Shown here: positions 43,175 through 51,321 of the stretch, piece after piece
Position numbering within the stretch: position 1 is the first letter of the stretch
Layout: every line of letters begins with the position of its first letter
Origin: Myxococcales bacterium
GTDB lineage: Bacteria > Myxococcota_A > UBA9160 > UBA4427
Reading direction: 5' to 3'
DNA: 58,425 bases
NCBI GenBank assembly: GCA_012959805.1
Contig: DUCN01000123.1
Location: 1 to 58,425, forward strand
Program-made: the position numbers and the translations under genes
The notes under the pieces: model-generated
Database searches by the model: none
What the model saw: the letters and a program-made list of their open reading frames with translations, nothing else
What the model was told of the DNA's origin: nothing

Positions 43175-44581
43175 TCATTCGACGCCAAGCCTCTTGATTT
43201 TCTTATACAGGCCTTCCCGCGTTAGGCCAAGCTTGCGAGCGGTGCGCGCTTTGCGTCCGCCGTTGTTGGTGAGTGCGCGGCGAATCATCCAGGCCTCTAC
43301 CCGATCAAGCGCTTCGCGAAGTGTCTCATCCGGGCGTGCGCCATGAGAAATGGGTTCAAGGATCTCGATGATCTTGGGAGAGAGCATCTTCGGTGTGATC
43401 AGTTCCCCCGATGGTGTCAGCATCAGAGCACGCAGCATCTCGTTTTCGAGTTCGCGCACATTGCCGGGCCAGCCATATCCCTCGAGTAAATGACGACTTG
43501 CCAGGGACAGGTGGCAGCCCGCCTTTCCTTCCCGAGGAGCATGCAGGGCGAGGAAATAGTGGGCCAGCGGCATGATATCTATACGACGTCTGCGCAGTGG
43601 CGGAATCTGGATCGGGAACACGTTCAGTCGGTAGAAGAGATCTTCCCGAAAATGTCCGTCGCAGACTTCTTCTGCCAGGACGCGATTGGTTGCGGCAACG
43701 ATGCGACAGTGAATCGGACTGGATTTCGTCGCGCCTACGGGCCGAATTTCGCGCTCCTGGAGGACGCGGAGCAGCTTCGCTTGAAGCGATAGGCTCATTT
43801 CGGCGATCTCATCGAGGAAGAGGGTGCCCGAACCGGCGGCCAGGAAGAGGCCTTCTTTTACGCGGTCCGCGCCAGTGAATGCGCCCTTGAGATGACCGAA
43901 GAGTTCACTCTCGAGCAGTGACTCCGGAAAGGCCGCACAGTTGATCGCAACGAAGGGCTCGCCTTCTCGGTCGCTGCGATGATGCAATTGTCGGGCGATG
44001 ACCTCCTTGCCGACACCCGTCTCGCCCGTCAGCAGAACCGTTGACGGGCTCGACGCGGCGAGCTCCACCATTTTCGAGACTTCCTGCATAGCCGTACTCT
44101 TGGCAATGACTTGAGGTGGCGCCTCGCCATCGAATGGATCGACGTCGCGTTCTTCCCAGGGATCAACGTTTTCGATTGGAATCACGGTGGCGCCGGCCGG
44201 GCGCGTGGACTTTGTCCGTAGATCATCGAGTGCTTCGTTGATCTGGCTGACGATCCCCGGTCCACTTCGTGCGGAGTCGGTGAAGAGCAGAGCTGTCACA
44301 CGTCCGTCGGTGAGGTCAATCGATCGATTGATCTTCGAATCGGGAAGGCAGACGACAACGGGAGTGCCGGGCGCATAACGCGCCAAGGCGTCGAGGCTTT
44401 GGTGGATGGTGGCTGCGTCCGTGACTTCGAAAAGAAGTCCGTCGAACTCAACCTTCGGGAGCAGCACTGCGTCTCCGACGCTTGGGACCCAGGTCACATC
44501 GAGCTCGGGCGCTTCCGTAACACCACTTTCGCTGAGTGCTCGGCCGCTTCCGATCCAAAGTAACGAGCGAATGGTGCGCAT
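43175..44581 (-). CDS. Sigma-54-dependent Fis-family transcriptional activator
   Basis: A 468-residue bacterial enhancer-binding protein. The N-terminal about 125 residues fold-match a receiver but lack its active site (see findings). The AAA+ domain has Walker A LLTGETGVGKEVIARQLH, the sigma-54 contact loop GAFTGADRVKEG, Walker B GTLFLDEIAEM and the arginine fingers in FREDLFYRLNVFPIQIPPLRRR. The C-terminus is a Fis-type HTH (TNNGGRKARTARKLGLTREGLYKKIKRLG). It activates sigma-54 promoters in response to an unknown signal. Divergent from the broken DoxX-like gene; I found no convincing -24/-12 element in the 207-bp spacer. Confidence 0.94.
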   Translation of the reverse strand: MRTIRSLLWIGSGRALSESGVTEAPELDVTWVPSVGDAVLLPKVEFDGLLFEVTDAATIHQSLDALARYAPGTPVVVCLPDSKINRSIDLTDGRVTALLFTDSARSGPGIVSQINEALDDLRTKSTRPAGATVIPIENVDPWEERDVDPFDGEAPPQVIAKSTAMQEVSKMVELAASSPSTVLLTGETGVGKEVIARQLHHRSDREGEPFVAINCAAFPESLLESELFGHLKGAFTGADRVKEGLFLAAGSGTLFLDEIAEMSLSLQAKLLRVLQEREIRPVGATKSSPIHCRIVAATNRVLAEEVCDGHFREDLFYRLNVFPIQIPPLRRRRIDIMPLAHYFLALHAPREGKAGCHLSLASRHLLEGYGWPGNVRELENEMLRALMLTPSGELITPKMLSPKIIEILEPISHGARPDETLREALDRVEAWMIRRALTNNGGRKARTARKLGLTREGLYKKIKRLGVE

Positions 44582-44788
44582 ATTGTTCTCCTTTCGTTAA
44601 TCTGGCCTAGCTCCGGGGCCGAGGCCGTGAGAGAGCGGGAGAGTGCCGAGTTCGGAAGGTTCACGCGCTTGAATTGAGCTTCAGTTTTTCTCCAGAATTC
44701 CTTAAGCTGAACTTGTTTAGATGCCGGGTATGCTTGTTCGAGCTCATAACTCGGACTCGACGTCAAGCGATATCGAAGGAGTGGCATT

Positions 44789-45238
44789 TTGGAATCGAAA
44801 TTGGGACCGAAGCTCATCGTATTTTGGACGACGACTGCTCTTTTCTGCGCCGTCGTGGGTTTCTCGGGAGTTTCACATTTCACACATGCGGAGAACATGG
44901 TCGAAGCCATGTTCGGCCTCGGATATCCACTCTATTTCATGACGATCATCGGTCTGGCCAAGATGGCCGGGGTGGTGACCGTATTGGCGTCCGGTTTACC
45001 GCGTCTCAAGTAATGGGCCTACGCCGGAATCACATTCAACTTGGCGGGGGCGTCGGATTCCCATACCTTTTCCGGGGATGGATTCGATCATGCTGTTAGG
45101 CCGGACGGGATTCTGGTTTTATGCCTGGCGTCCTATCTATTGCGCCCGGATTCTAGGCGGGTAGCAGTGGCGCTGAATTTCGCAGGAGATCAGGGCGATG
45201 CAAGTGAGCGCGCGCGATCGCCGCAGCTGGACAGCTAA
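44789..45238 (+). pseudogene. DoxX-like membrane protein interrupted by one in-frame stop
   Basis: The first 74 codons give a DoxX-like N-terminus: VFWTTTALFCAVVGFSGVSHF, GYPLYFMTIIGLAKMAGVV, LPRLK. TAA then occurs at 45011-45013, and the same frame resumes with WAYAGITFNLAGASDSH and ends SYLLRPDSRR. Intact relatives read LPRLKEWAYAGF at this point, so a single GAA/GAG to TAA change explains the break. Total length (149 codons) is normal for the family. The final TAA shares a base with the ATG of the next gene. It may be a young pseudogene, a read-through case, or a sequence error. Confidence 0.72.
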
Positions 45239-45639
45239 TGGCTCGATTTAGGCGATTCGTCGGGTTCACAGTTCTATTACTGGTCGTTCTTGGCTGTGGT
45301 GGGCCGATGCTGGTGTTTCCGGGGGGCGCACTTTCGGGTGAAGTTGTCACGGAGGCTGTCGAGGACTGGTCTTTCGTCACCGCATCTTTCGTCGACCTCG
45401 AGTTTCGTCCGGATGATCCATATTCGGTTCAATTGAATTATGTTGTGAAGGATGGAAATCTCTACATCGATGCGGCGGAAGGGCGGTGCTGGTTCGACTA
45501 CCTACGAGCGGACCCGCGCGTTCGTGTTCGCTTTGACGGGAATGTCTATCCCTTGACGGCTGTGCTGGTTGGGCGACCGGGCGAGCTCGAAGGCTTTGAT
45601 GAGGATCGTTTCGTCTACCGACTCGATGCGCGGCCTTGA
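45238..45639 (+). CDS. Lipoprotein of unknown function, possibly split-barrel fold
   Basis: A 133-residue protein with a lipoprotein signal (FTVLLLVVLGCGG, lipidated C20). The remainder, SFVDLEFRPDDPYSVQLNYVVKDGNLYIDA with ADPRVRVRFDGNVYPLTAVLV, resembles the strand order of the PNPOx-like/F420 split barrel, though the cofactor residues cannot be confirmed. Its ATG overlaps the stop of the DoxX-like frame (TAATG), so it was probably translated by coupling with it. The break in the upstream gene may reduce its expression. Confidence 0.65.
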   Translation: MARFRRFVGFTVLLLVVLGCGGPMLVFPGGALSGEVVTEAVEDWSFVTASFVDLEFRPDDPYSVQLNYVVKDGNLYIDAAEGRCWFDYLRADPRVRVRFDGNVYPLTAVLVGRPGELEGFDEDRFVYRLDARP

Positions 45640-45708
45640 GTCGTGTCGGCTCGACGTTGTTAGGCCCGGCCTCGTCTGTTGGCTGACTTTGCCCGTGTCT
45701 TTCTTCGC

Positions 45709-46002
45709 CTAGCGGTTTGATTCGGATTCGCCGAGCGAATCGATTTCCCAGGCCGCTGAAACCTGGTCGAGTCTGTGGATGGCCTCGGCGGCGAGGTGGT
45801 CCGCGTCCGAATGACTTTGGAGTTCAGCGAGCATGCTCGATGCCGCATTTCGAGAACCGCAGGGGACAACCGAATGATGACCTATCACGTACGAGTCTCC
45901 GCGTAGCTCAACGATTCGCCACTCCCCTTCGAGGGGGACGCAGACGCCATCCGGCATCACGAAGAATGGGCGTTTAGGCAAGGTTGGATCTCCTTCGGAC
46001 AT
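45709..46002 (-). CDS. Small hypothetical protein
   Basis: The ATG at 46002 gives 97 residues. The first part reads like an ordered beta structure (PFFVMPDGVCVPLEGEWRIVELRGDSYVIGHH), and the rest is a helix with Ala, Leu and acidic residues. No family recognised and no strong Shine-Dalgarno. It lies 109 bp downstream of rpiA on the same strand and could be the last gene of the tal-pgi/rpiA unit. Confidence 0.5.
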   Translation of the reverse strand: MSEGDPTLPKRPFFVMPDGVCVPLEGEWRIVELRGDSYVIGHHSVVPCGSRNAASSMLAELQSHSDADHLAAEAIHRLDQVSAAWEIDSLGESESNR

Positions 46003-46111
46003 TCTACAGGATGAGGGGAAAAAGGGGCAAAATGGAGGTCTTGAAAGCCGCCTAAGGTCCCTGAGGGACGCGACGCGGGCAGCGAGGCGATCAGTTCCGC
46101 GGATTCGATCG

Positions 46112-46816
46112 CTAGCGGCGCACTTCGACCTGGTCACCGTCCCCGATGATGATGGCATCGGCCATGCCGAGGAAGAAGCCTGTGCCCAGTACGCCGGGGA
46201 TTGTGAGGATGGCGGATTCGAGGGCATTCGCATCGAGGGGTGTTTCGAGCTTGGCGTCGAGGATCCAGTTGCCGTTGTCTGTAACGATGGTCTTCGAGTG
46301 GTCATCGACACGTCGAGCGGCGCCAAGTCCCAGTTTCTCCAGTTCGCTTCGGACAAGCGCCTCGCCGAAGGGAAGAATCTCGATCGGTAGGCGACCGCGC
46401 TCGCCGAGGTCTGTGACCAGTTTTTCGGGACCGATCAGGATCACGAGTTCACTTGAGCTTGCCGCGACGATCTTCTCGCGAACCATGGCGGCGCCGTAAC
46501 CCTTGATGACGTTTCGCTGCGGATCGACTTCGTCCGCACCATCGAAGGTGATGTCGAGGTGGCCCAAGTCTTCGAGCTTGGTCAGTGGGATGCCGAGGCT
46601 CTTCGCAAGTTCAGCGGTTGCGTCGCTCGTAGGGACCCCGGTAATCGAGAGTCCGTCCGCCACACGAGCTCCGAGCGCGCGAACGAAGGCCGCCGCCGCA
46701 CGTCCGGTCCCCAGCCCAAGCTTCATTCCATCGCGAACCCATTCGAGGGCCGAGAGGGCCGCCGCATCGCCATCGCCGTCCGGGCCGCCCGCTGAAATGT
46801 CCTTGCTCGCCACCAT
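46112..46816 (-). CDS. rpiA: Ribose-5-phosphate isomerase A
   Basis: A 234-residue cytoplasmic enzyme that interconverts ribose-5-phosphate and ribulose-5-phosphate in the pentose phosphate pathway. Family motifs are clear: GLGTGRAAAAFVRAL (GxGSTA-type phosphate loop), VPTSDATAELAKSLGIPL, DITFDGADEVDPQRNVIKGYGAAMVREKI and GERGRLPIEILPFG. The C-terminus GVLGTGFFLGMADAIIIG is also typical. The chosen ATG shares a base with the stop of the upstream fusion gene (TAATG), implying translational coupling of two pentose-phosphate steps. Confidence 0.96.
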   Translation of the reverse strand: MVASKDISAGGPDGDGDAAALSALEWVRDGMKLGLGTGRAAAAFVRALGARVADGLSITGVPTSDATAELAKSLGIPLTKLEDLGHLDITFDGADEVDPQRNVIKGYGAAMVREKIVAASSSELVILIGPEKLVTDLGERGRLPIEILPFGEALVRSELEKLGLGAARRVDDHSKTIVTDNGNWILDAKLETPLDANALESAILTIPGVLGTGFFLGMADAIIIGDGDQVEVRR

Positions 46817-49800
46817 TACTCGATCGCTCCCTGAATCCATTCCTGCAACTTCTGGAGGGCGATGGTCGGGTCTGCGCCGACATCGATTCCAATCATGCGC
46901 CGTTTGCGGTCGCAGAGAACACTGAAGTCTCCCTCCGCCTGGGCCTGGACGAGAGTGTCGAAGTCGCCGCCCTCGCCTGCCTGTCCCCCGAACTCGGGGA
47001 TCTCAAGATTCTCTTGTCCGCGTGACTTGCGTGCTTCAGCACTCTGCCAGAGCTGCAGACCCGCGAGGCGATTCGGGCCGCCCTTTTGGAGTTGGCCCGT
47101 CGAGTGGAGATAGCGCGGCCCGAAATCAAGGGTCGTTGCGACGTTGCGCGCCTTGCCGACCGCTTCGCGAATCGACTGTAGACTCGCCCGGGTCTCGGGC
47201 GTGTCCGCGAGGAACGCGTTGATGCCGAAGGTGTCGCCGGCTTTGAGACTACTGATCAATGCGCTGATCAAAGCTCGGGGATCTGTCGCGGATCCGGATT
47301 GGCTCATCGCTCCGCCTAACGCCGGCGCGATGAAGAGTCGCGGGCCCTGTCCAGCGCCCTCGTTTTCAACTTCAAGATCCGCCTTTCGAATAGGAAGGCC
47401 GCCATCAGCTTTCGCTTGCATCATGAGTTCGCGACTCGCAATCTTGGCCGCTTCGACATCGGGTTGGTCAAAGGGATTCAAGCCGAGGAGGGCGCTGGCC
47501 ACGGCGGTGGCCATCTCCCAGCGGAAGACTTCTTGAACGAGATCCGAGGCCTCGGCGAGTTCGATTCGAATGACGGGATGTCCAGCCTTTTCGAGGGTGA
47601 GTAGTTTCTGATGTCGCAGGCTTGTCGTCTCGTCACCCGCGACCGCGAGGTCGACGAAGATGCGATCCGAGCCGTAACGAGAAGGCTCGCCGAGGCTTTC
47701 GCCGGCGACGGGCACGATTCCCTGGCCGCCTTTACCGGTGGATTCGGCAACGAGCTGCTCGATCCAATCGGTAAACGACTCGATCTCGGGAGATGCGGTG
47801 AGTGTGAGCTTGTCGCGTCCGCTTCCGGCGAGACTGCCTAGGGTCACGCCGAGTCGGACGCCAGGATTGTGTTCCGGAGACACGAAGGCTGCACAGGCCG
47901 CCGACATTGTTCGTGCACGGGCCAGCAGGGACTTGGGATCGAGTCCCATCGCTTCGGCGGGAAGCATGCCGAAGGGGGAAAGAGCGGAAAAACGACCACC
48001 GACATCGGGTCGGCCCAATGAAACACCCAGGAAACCACGTTCACTGGCGAGGGCTTCGAGCTTGCTCCCTGGGTCTGTGATCGCCACGAAGTGTTCGCCC
48101 GCGGCTTTGGCGCCGATTGCATCGGCCAGCCGCGCGTAGACCAGTTCGAAGAGCGCGCTGGGTTCGATGGTGGAGCCCGACTTCGAAGACACGAAGAAGA
48201 GGCATCGGTCAAGGGCGAGACCATCGACGATGGATTCAACGGCATCGGGAACGGTGGTATCGAGAACGACGAGCGAACGCGAGATTCGCTGCGACGTTTC
48301 GCTCGCCTCGCGGGCAGCTACACCCGAGAGCGATCGGCCTAACACGTCCGGCCATAGGCTCGATCCGCCCATGCCGATCACGACAACGGTGTCCGACTTG
48401 TGCGTGCGAACGGCCTCGCGAAGCGATGGGCTGCCGATGGCGGATTCGGGATCGGCCTCCGGAAGATCGAGCCAACCCATCCAGCTGGATTCGTCTGCGT
48501 CCGAGAAGAGAGGGGCCTGTCGGCGCCAGAGTTTGCGCGTGTTGCCGTCCTGTTGCCATGACTGTTCTGCAGCTTCGATATCGACGGATTGGCCGCCTAA
48601 CGAATAGGCCGTCTGGGAAAGGCCTGCGCCCAGTAGCACTTGTCGCTTGGTCTCGACAGAGAGTAAGAGGGCATCGAATGCATCGCTGAAAATCGCGCAG
48701 CCTTTGGTCAGCAGGGTGTCTGTGATTTCCTTGAGCGAAATTCCTAGGGCATCGAGTTCAGACAGGATAATCTGGGCTTCGGCTTTCAGCAGTGCGGGGT
48801 CTTGACCAAGTGCGTCTGTGACATTCCCCTCGGCGCGAAAGGCTGCGAGCGTTGAGTCGGGCAGGGTGTTGACGGTGTGTCTGCCGATCAGTGCATCTAC
48901 GTAGAGCGTCTTTGGCAGAGCTGGATCCTTGGTGCCCGTACTCGCCCAAAGAACCCGCTGGGGACTCGCGCCCGCGGCTTCGAGTTTCTTCCAACGTTCA
49001 CCGGACAGCGTTTCGAGAAAGCGTGCGTAGGCGAGCTTGGCATTCGCAATGGCAACCTTCGCGCTCAATGCCGTTAGGCGTTCGCGTCGCTCCTCGCGAT
49101 TTTCATTTTCGAGCGCGGCTTCAATTTGAAGTCCCACGGCGGCATCGATTCGTGAAACGAAGAAGCTGGCTACGCTCGCGATGCCCGAGACGGATTCACC
49201 GCGCGCGAGTCGCTCTTCGAGTCCGCTGATATAGGCCTGGTGGACGGCCTCGTAGGCGTCGATGGCAAAGAGCAGCGTCACGTTGACATGGATGCCGTCC
49301 GCGATGAGCACCTGAATGGCTGGAACGCCTTCAGGAGTCGCGGGGACCTTGATCATGAGGTTTTCGCGCGTGACGGCCTTGGCCAGTCGACGCGCTTCCG
49401 CAATCGTGCCCTCGGTGTCATGGGCGAGATGGGGCGAGACTTCGAACGAGACGTAACCGTCTCTCCCGCCGCTCTCCTCCCAGACCGGGCGCAATACATC
49501 GCAGCCCAACTGGATGTCGGTCACGGCTAGCTTTTCAAAGACATCGAGGGCGTCGCCGGCTCCCTGGACAATCCATGCGCGTGCGGCGGGATCGTAATCG
49601 CTCGACTTCGCAATCGCCTTTTCGAAGATCGCAGGATTCGAGGTAACGCCCCGGATGCCTTCGTTCTCAACCCAATCGCGAAGCTCTCCCGAGAGCAGCA
49701 GATCGCGACTAATATTGTCGAGCCAAATGGATTGGCCCATCGCGAGCGCCTGGATGACGGGTGAATTGGACTCGGCGGTCTTCGAATCGCCGTTCTGGGC

Positions 49801-49839
49801 GTCGGTCTTAGATGTGACGGTTGGCATGAGGGGTGGCAT
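46816..49839 (-). CDS. Bifunctional transaldolase/glucose-6-phosphate isomerase
   Basis: From the ATG at 49839 (AGGAG just before) the protein has 1007 residues; an upstream ATG at 49911 lacks a Shine-Dalgarno. The N-terminal transaldolase (about 30-370) has the Schiff-base lysine K164 in NLMIKVPATPEG, with GVTSNPAIFEKAI and VNVTLLFAIDAYEAV. The C-terminal phosphoglucose isomerase (about 400-980) has SIS-type sugar-phosphate motifs VVVIGMGGSSLWPDVLG, FFVSSKSGSTIEPSAL and FVAITDPGSKL. The fused enzyme links glycolysis and the pentose phosphate pathway and is known from other bacteria as Tal-Pgi. CGTTAGGCG occurs three times in it (47313, 48594, 49072). Confidence 0.95.
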   Translation of the reverse strand: MPPLMPTVTSKTDAQNGDSKTAESNSPVIQALAMGQSIWLDNISRDLLLSGELRDWVENEGIRGVTSNPAIFEKAIAKSSDYDPAARAWIVQGAGDALDVFEKLAVTDIQLGCDVLRPVWEESGGRDGYVSFEVSPHLAHDTEGTIAEARRLAKAVTRENLMIKVPATPEGVPAIQVLIADGIHVNVTLLFAIDAYEAVHQAYISGLEERLARGESVSGIASVASFFVSRIDAAVGLQIEAALENENREERRERLTALSAKVAIANAKLAYARFLETLSGERWKKLEAAGASPQRVLWASTGTKDPALPKTLYVDALIGRHTVNTLPDSTLAAFRAEGNVTDALGQDPALLKAEAQIILSELDALGISLKEITDTLLTKGCAIFSDAFDALLLSVETKRQVLLGAGLSQTAYSLGGQSVDIEAAEQSWQQDGNTRKLWRRQAPLFSDADESSWMGWLDLPEADPESAIGSPSLREAVRTHKSDTVVVIGMGGSSLWPDVLGRSLSGVAAREASETSQRISRSLVVLDTTVPDAVESIVDGLALDRCLFFVSSKSGSTIEPSALFELVYARLADAIGAKAAGEHFVAITDPGSKLEALASERGFLGVSLGRPDVGGRFSALSPFGMLPAEAMGLDPKSLLARARTMSAACAAFVSPEHNPGVRLGVTLGSLAGSGRDKLTLTASPEIESFTDWIEQLVAESTGKGGQGIVPVAGESLGEPSRYGSDRIFVDLAVAGDETTSLRHQKLLTLEKAGHPVIRIELAEASDLVQEVFRWEMATAVASALLGLNPFDQPDVEAAKIASRELMMQAKADGGLPIRKADLEVENEGAGQGPRLFIAPALGGAMSQSGSATDPRALISALISSLKAGDTFGINAFLADTPETRASLQSIREAVGKARNVATTLDFGPRYLHSTGQLQKGGPNRLAGLQLWQSAEARKSRGQENLEIPEFGGQAGEGGDFDTLVQAQAEGDFSVLCDRKRRMIGIDVGADPTIALQKLQEWIQGAIE

Positions 49840-50198
49840 GGCTCCTGATGGCTCGCGGTAATGGACGACGTTCTTGTTGGCGAACAAATGCGATGGATAG
49901 CGATCAATCATGATCGATGTCGTGTGCTAGTTGAAGAGCGTATCCTTGGGGCGCGACAGAATTGGACTGGGAGGATGGCCTCGGGAAAGCCAGCGCAAGT
50001 ATAGTCGGTCGACGCGGGATCGGGAGCCAGCCTGAGGAATCTTTGCCGCTGGATTCTCGAATCCGACGTTAGATAGACGAAACCCGACCACGTCTGGGTA
50101 CGCCGTCGGGTCTCTGGTCGATTCCCTCTGCGGTCTATCGATCATGGTCTATGGACGCGCCGCTTTTCTCGTGTGGCCACTTATTGGTCGATCGAAGT
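49840..50198. other. Intergenic region upstream of tal-pgi
   Basis: The 359 bp between the chosen tal-pgi start and the end of the second Hsp20 gene show no coding frame of interest. A CGTTAGAT near-match to the iterated motif lies near 50066. I could not identify a convincing promoter for tal-pgi, nor a terminator for the hsp20 pair. Confidence 0.45.
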
Positions 50199-50612
50199 TC
50201 AGGCAGCGGCGACCGAGATCTTGCGCGGCTGACTCTGCGCGCTCTTGGGTAGCCGCAGTTCTAGAACGCCATCTTTCATGGTCGCGCTCACCGAAGAAGA
50301 ATCAATGTCCTCCGAGACGCGGAATTCGCGGTGATAGCCGCCCGAACGGTATTCACTGTGCAGGTGCTGATTCGGCTCGTTTCCGGCGATGGCATTTTCG
50401 GCCTGCGCGTTCATGGTCAGCACACCTTTATCGAGATCGATCTCGATGGTCTTCTCGCTCACGCCCGGCATGTCCGCGTGGATGATGTAGGCATCGGACT
50501 GTTCGAGGATGTCGACATCGGGGCGAAAGACCAGGCCGGGTCGGGTCTGTTCTGTCGCGATTTCCGCCTTTTCTCGAGCTTCCAATTCTTTGTTGCCGTG
50601 TCGTCCGAACAT
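50199..50612 (-). CDS. Hsp20/alpha-crystallin small heat shock protein (second of pair)
   Basis: The ATG at 50612 is preceded by AGGAGG eight bases away and gives 137 residues. The alpha-crystallin domain runs from about 30 to 130: FRPDVDILEQSDAYIIHADMPGVS, EIDLDKGVLTMNA, YHREFRVSEDIDSSSVSATMKDGVLELRLPK. It is an ATP-independent holdase against aggregation. It follows the other Hsp20 gene by 40 bp on the same strand. The N-terminal extension is short and charged and ends in a basic C-terminal tail, QPRKISVAAA. Confidence 0.95.
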   Translation of the reverse strand: MFGRHGNKELEAREKAEIATEQTRPGLVFRPDVDILEQSDAYIIHADMPGVSEKTIEIDLDKGVLTMNAQAENAIAGNEPNQHLHSEYRSGGYHREFRVSEDIDSSSVSATMKDGVLELRLPKSAQSQPRKISVAAA

Positions 50613-50652
50613 GATTCGGTCCTCCTTCATTTCTGAATCTAGAGACTCGGGT

Positions 50653-51108
50653 CTATCGAGTTTCGATGGCGATCTGGCGCGGCTTGGACGTAGCGGACTT
50701 CGGCAGCCGAAGCGTGAGTACGCCGTTCTTATGCGTGGCCTTCGCCAGATCGAGATCGATTTCACTCGGGAGTTCAAATCCGCGTCGAAAATTACCCGAC
50801 TGTCGTTCGCGTCGATGTACCGACGTTCCGTTTCCCGCCTCGAACTCGACCTTCCGTTCACCCGAAAGTGTCACCGTTGATCCTTCGATTGAGACGTCGA
50901 GGTTTTCCGGCGAGATGCCAGGGATTTCGGCGGTGAGGAGATAACCTTCGTCGGTCTCCTGTAGATTAACCGGGGGGTAGACGCCTCGTACGTCCTGAGA
51001 TCCGAGACTTCTCGATTGGAGTGCGGGATTCATATCGCGCATGAACTCGTTCAAGAATCCGGACCACGGGCTCCTGTTTTCGGGACGCTGAATTGTGTAA
51101 GTGGCCAT
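50653..51108 (-). CDS. Hsp20/alpha-crystallin small heat shock protein (first of pair)
   Basis: A 151-residue small heat shock protein. A proline-containing N-terminal arm (NRSPWSGFLNEFMRDMNPAL) precedes the alpha-crystallin domain (about 45-145): YPPVNLQETDEGYLLTAEIPGISPENLDVSIEGSTVTLSGERK, then GNFRRGFELPSEIDLDLAKATHKNGVLTLRLPK. It forms oligomers that hold unfolded proteins. GAGAGAGG precedes the ATG. A promoter with a perfect -35 box lies about 85 bp upstream, and both hsp20 genes are probably read from it. Confidence 0.95.
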   Translation of the reverse strand: MATYTIQRPENRSPWSGFLNEFMRDMNPALQSRSLGSQDVRGVYPPVNLQETDEGYLLTAEIPGISPENLDVSIEGSTVTLSGERKVEFEAGNGTSVHRRERQSGNFRRGFELPSEIDLDLAKATHKNGVLTLRLPKSATSKPRQIAIETR

Positions 51109-51189
51109 GACGTATTCCTCTCGCTCTCGCGCAGTTCTTGCGCGTTTGTGGAAGGCGATGCGTTTTTAGCTGCCTTCGGGCACGATGTT

Positions 51190-51218
51190 ATTTGTCGGCA
51201 CGGCCACGGTCATGTCAA
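51190..51218 (-). promoter_or_regulatory. Promoter upstream of the hsp20 pair
   Basis: On the minus strand TTGACA (51218-51213), 17 bp, then ACAAAT (51195-51190). The same stretch can be read as CTTGACA-N14-CCGACAAAT, loosely like the heat-shock sigma-32 consensus. About 80 bp before the first hsp20 ATG. Confidence 0.5.
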
Positions 51219-51321
51219 GGTGGTGGCGAAAGTTTTATGGCGAGAGTCCGTGTCGCGCTGCTGGCAAAGAGCGGGGAGGGCGGTGGCATGGCTGAACGCT
51301 GAGGGGTCGGCGAGGGGCGGA

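Noticed and set aside
44780..44800. Possible sigma-54 -24/-12 site (TGGCATTTTGGAA)
   Set aside because: The -12 GC is missing at the required spacing.
44494..44910. 138-codon minus-strand frame before the sigma-54 activator
   Set aside because: Overlaps the activator start and the DoxX-like gene antisense; no Shine-Dalgarno or domain pattern.
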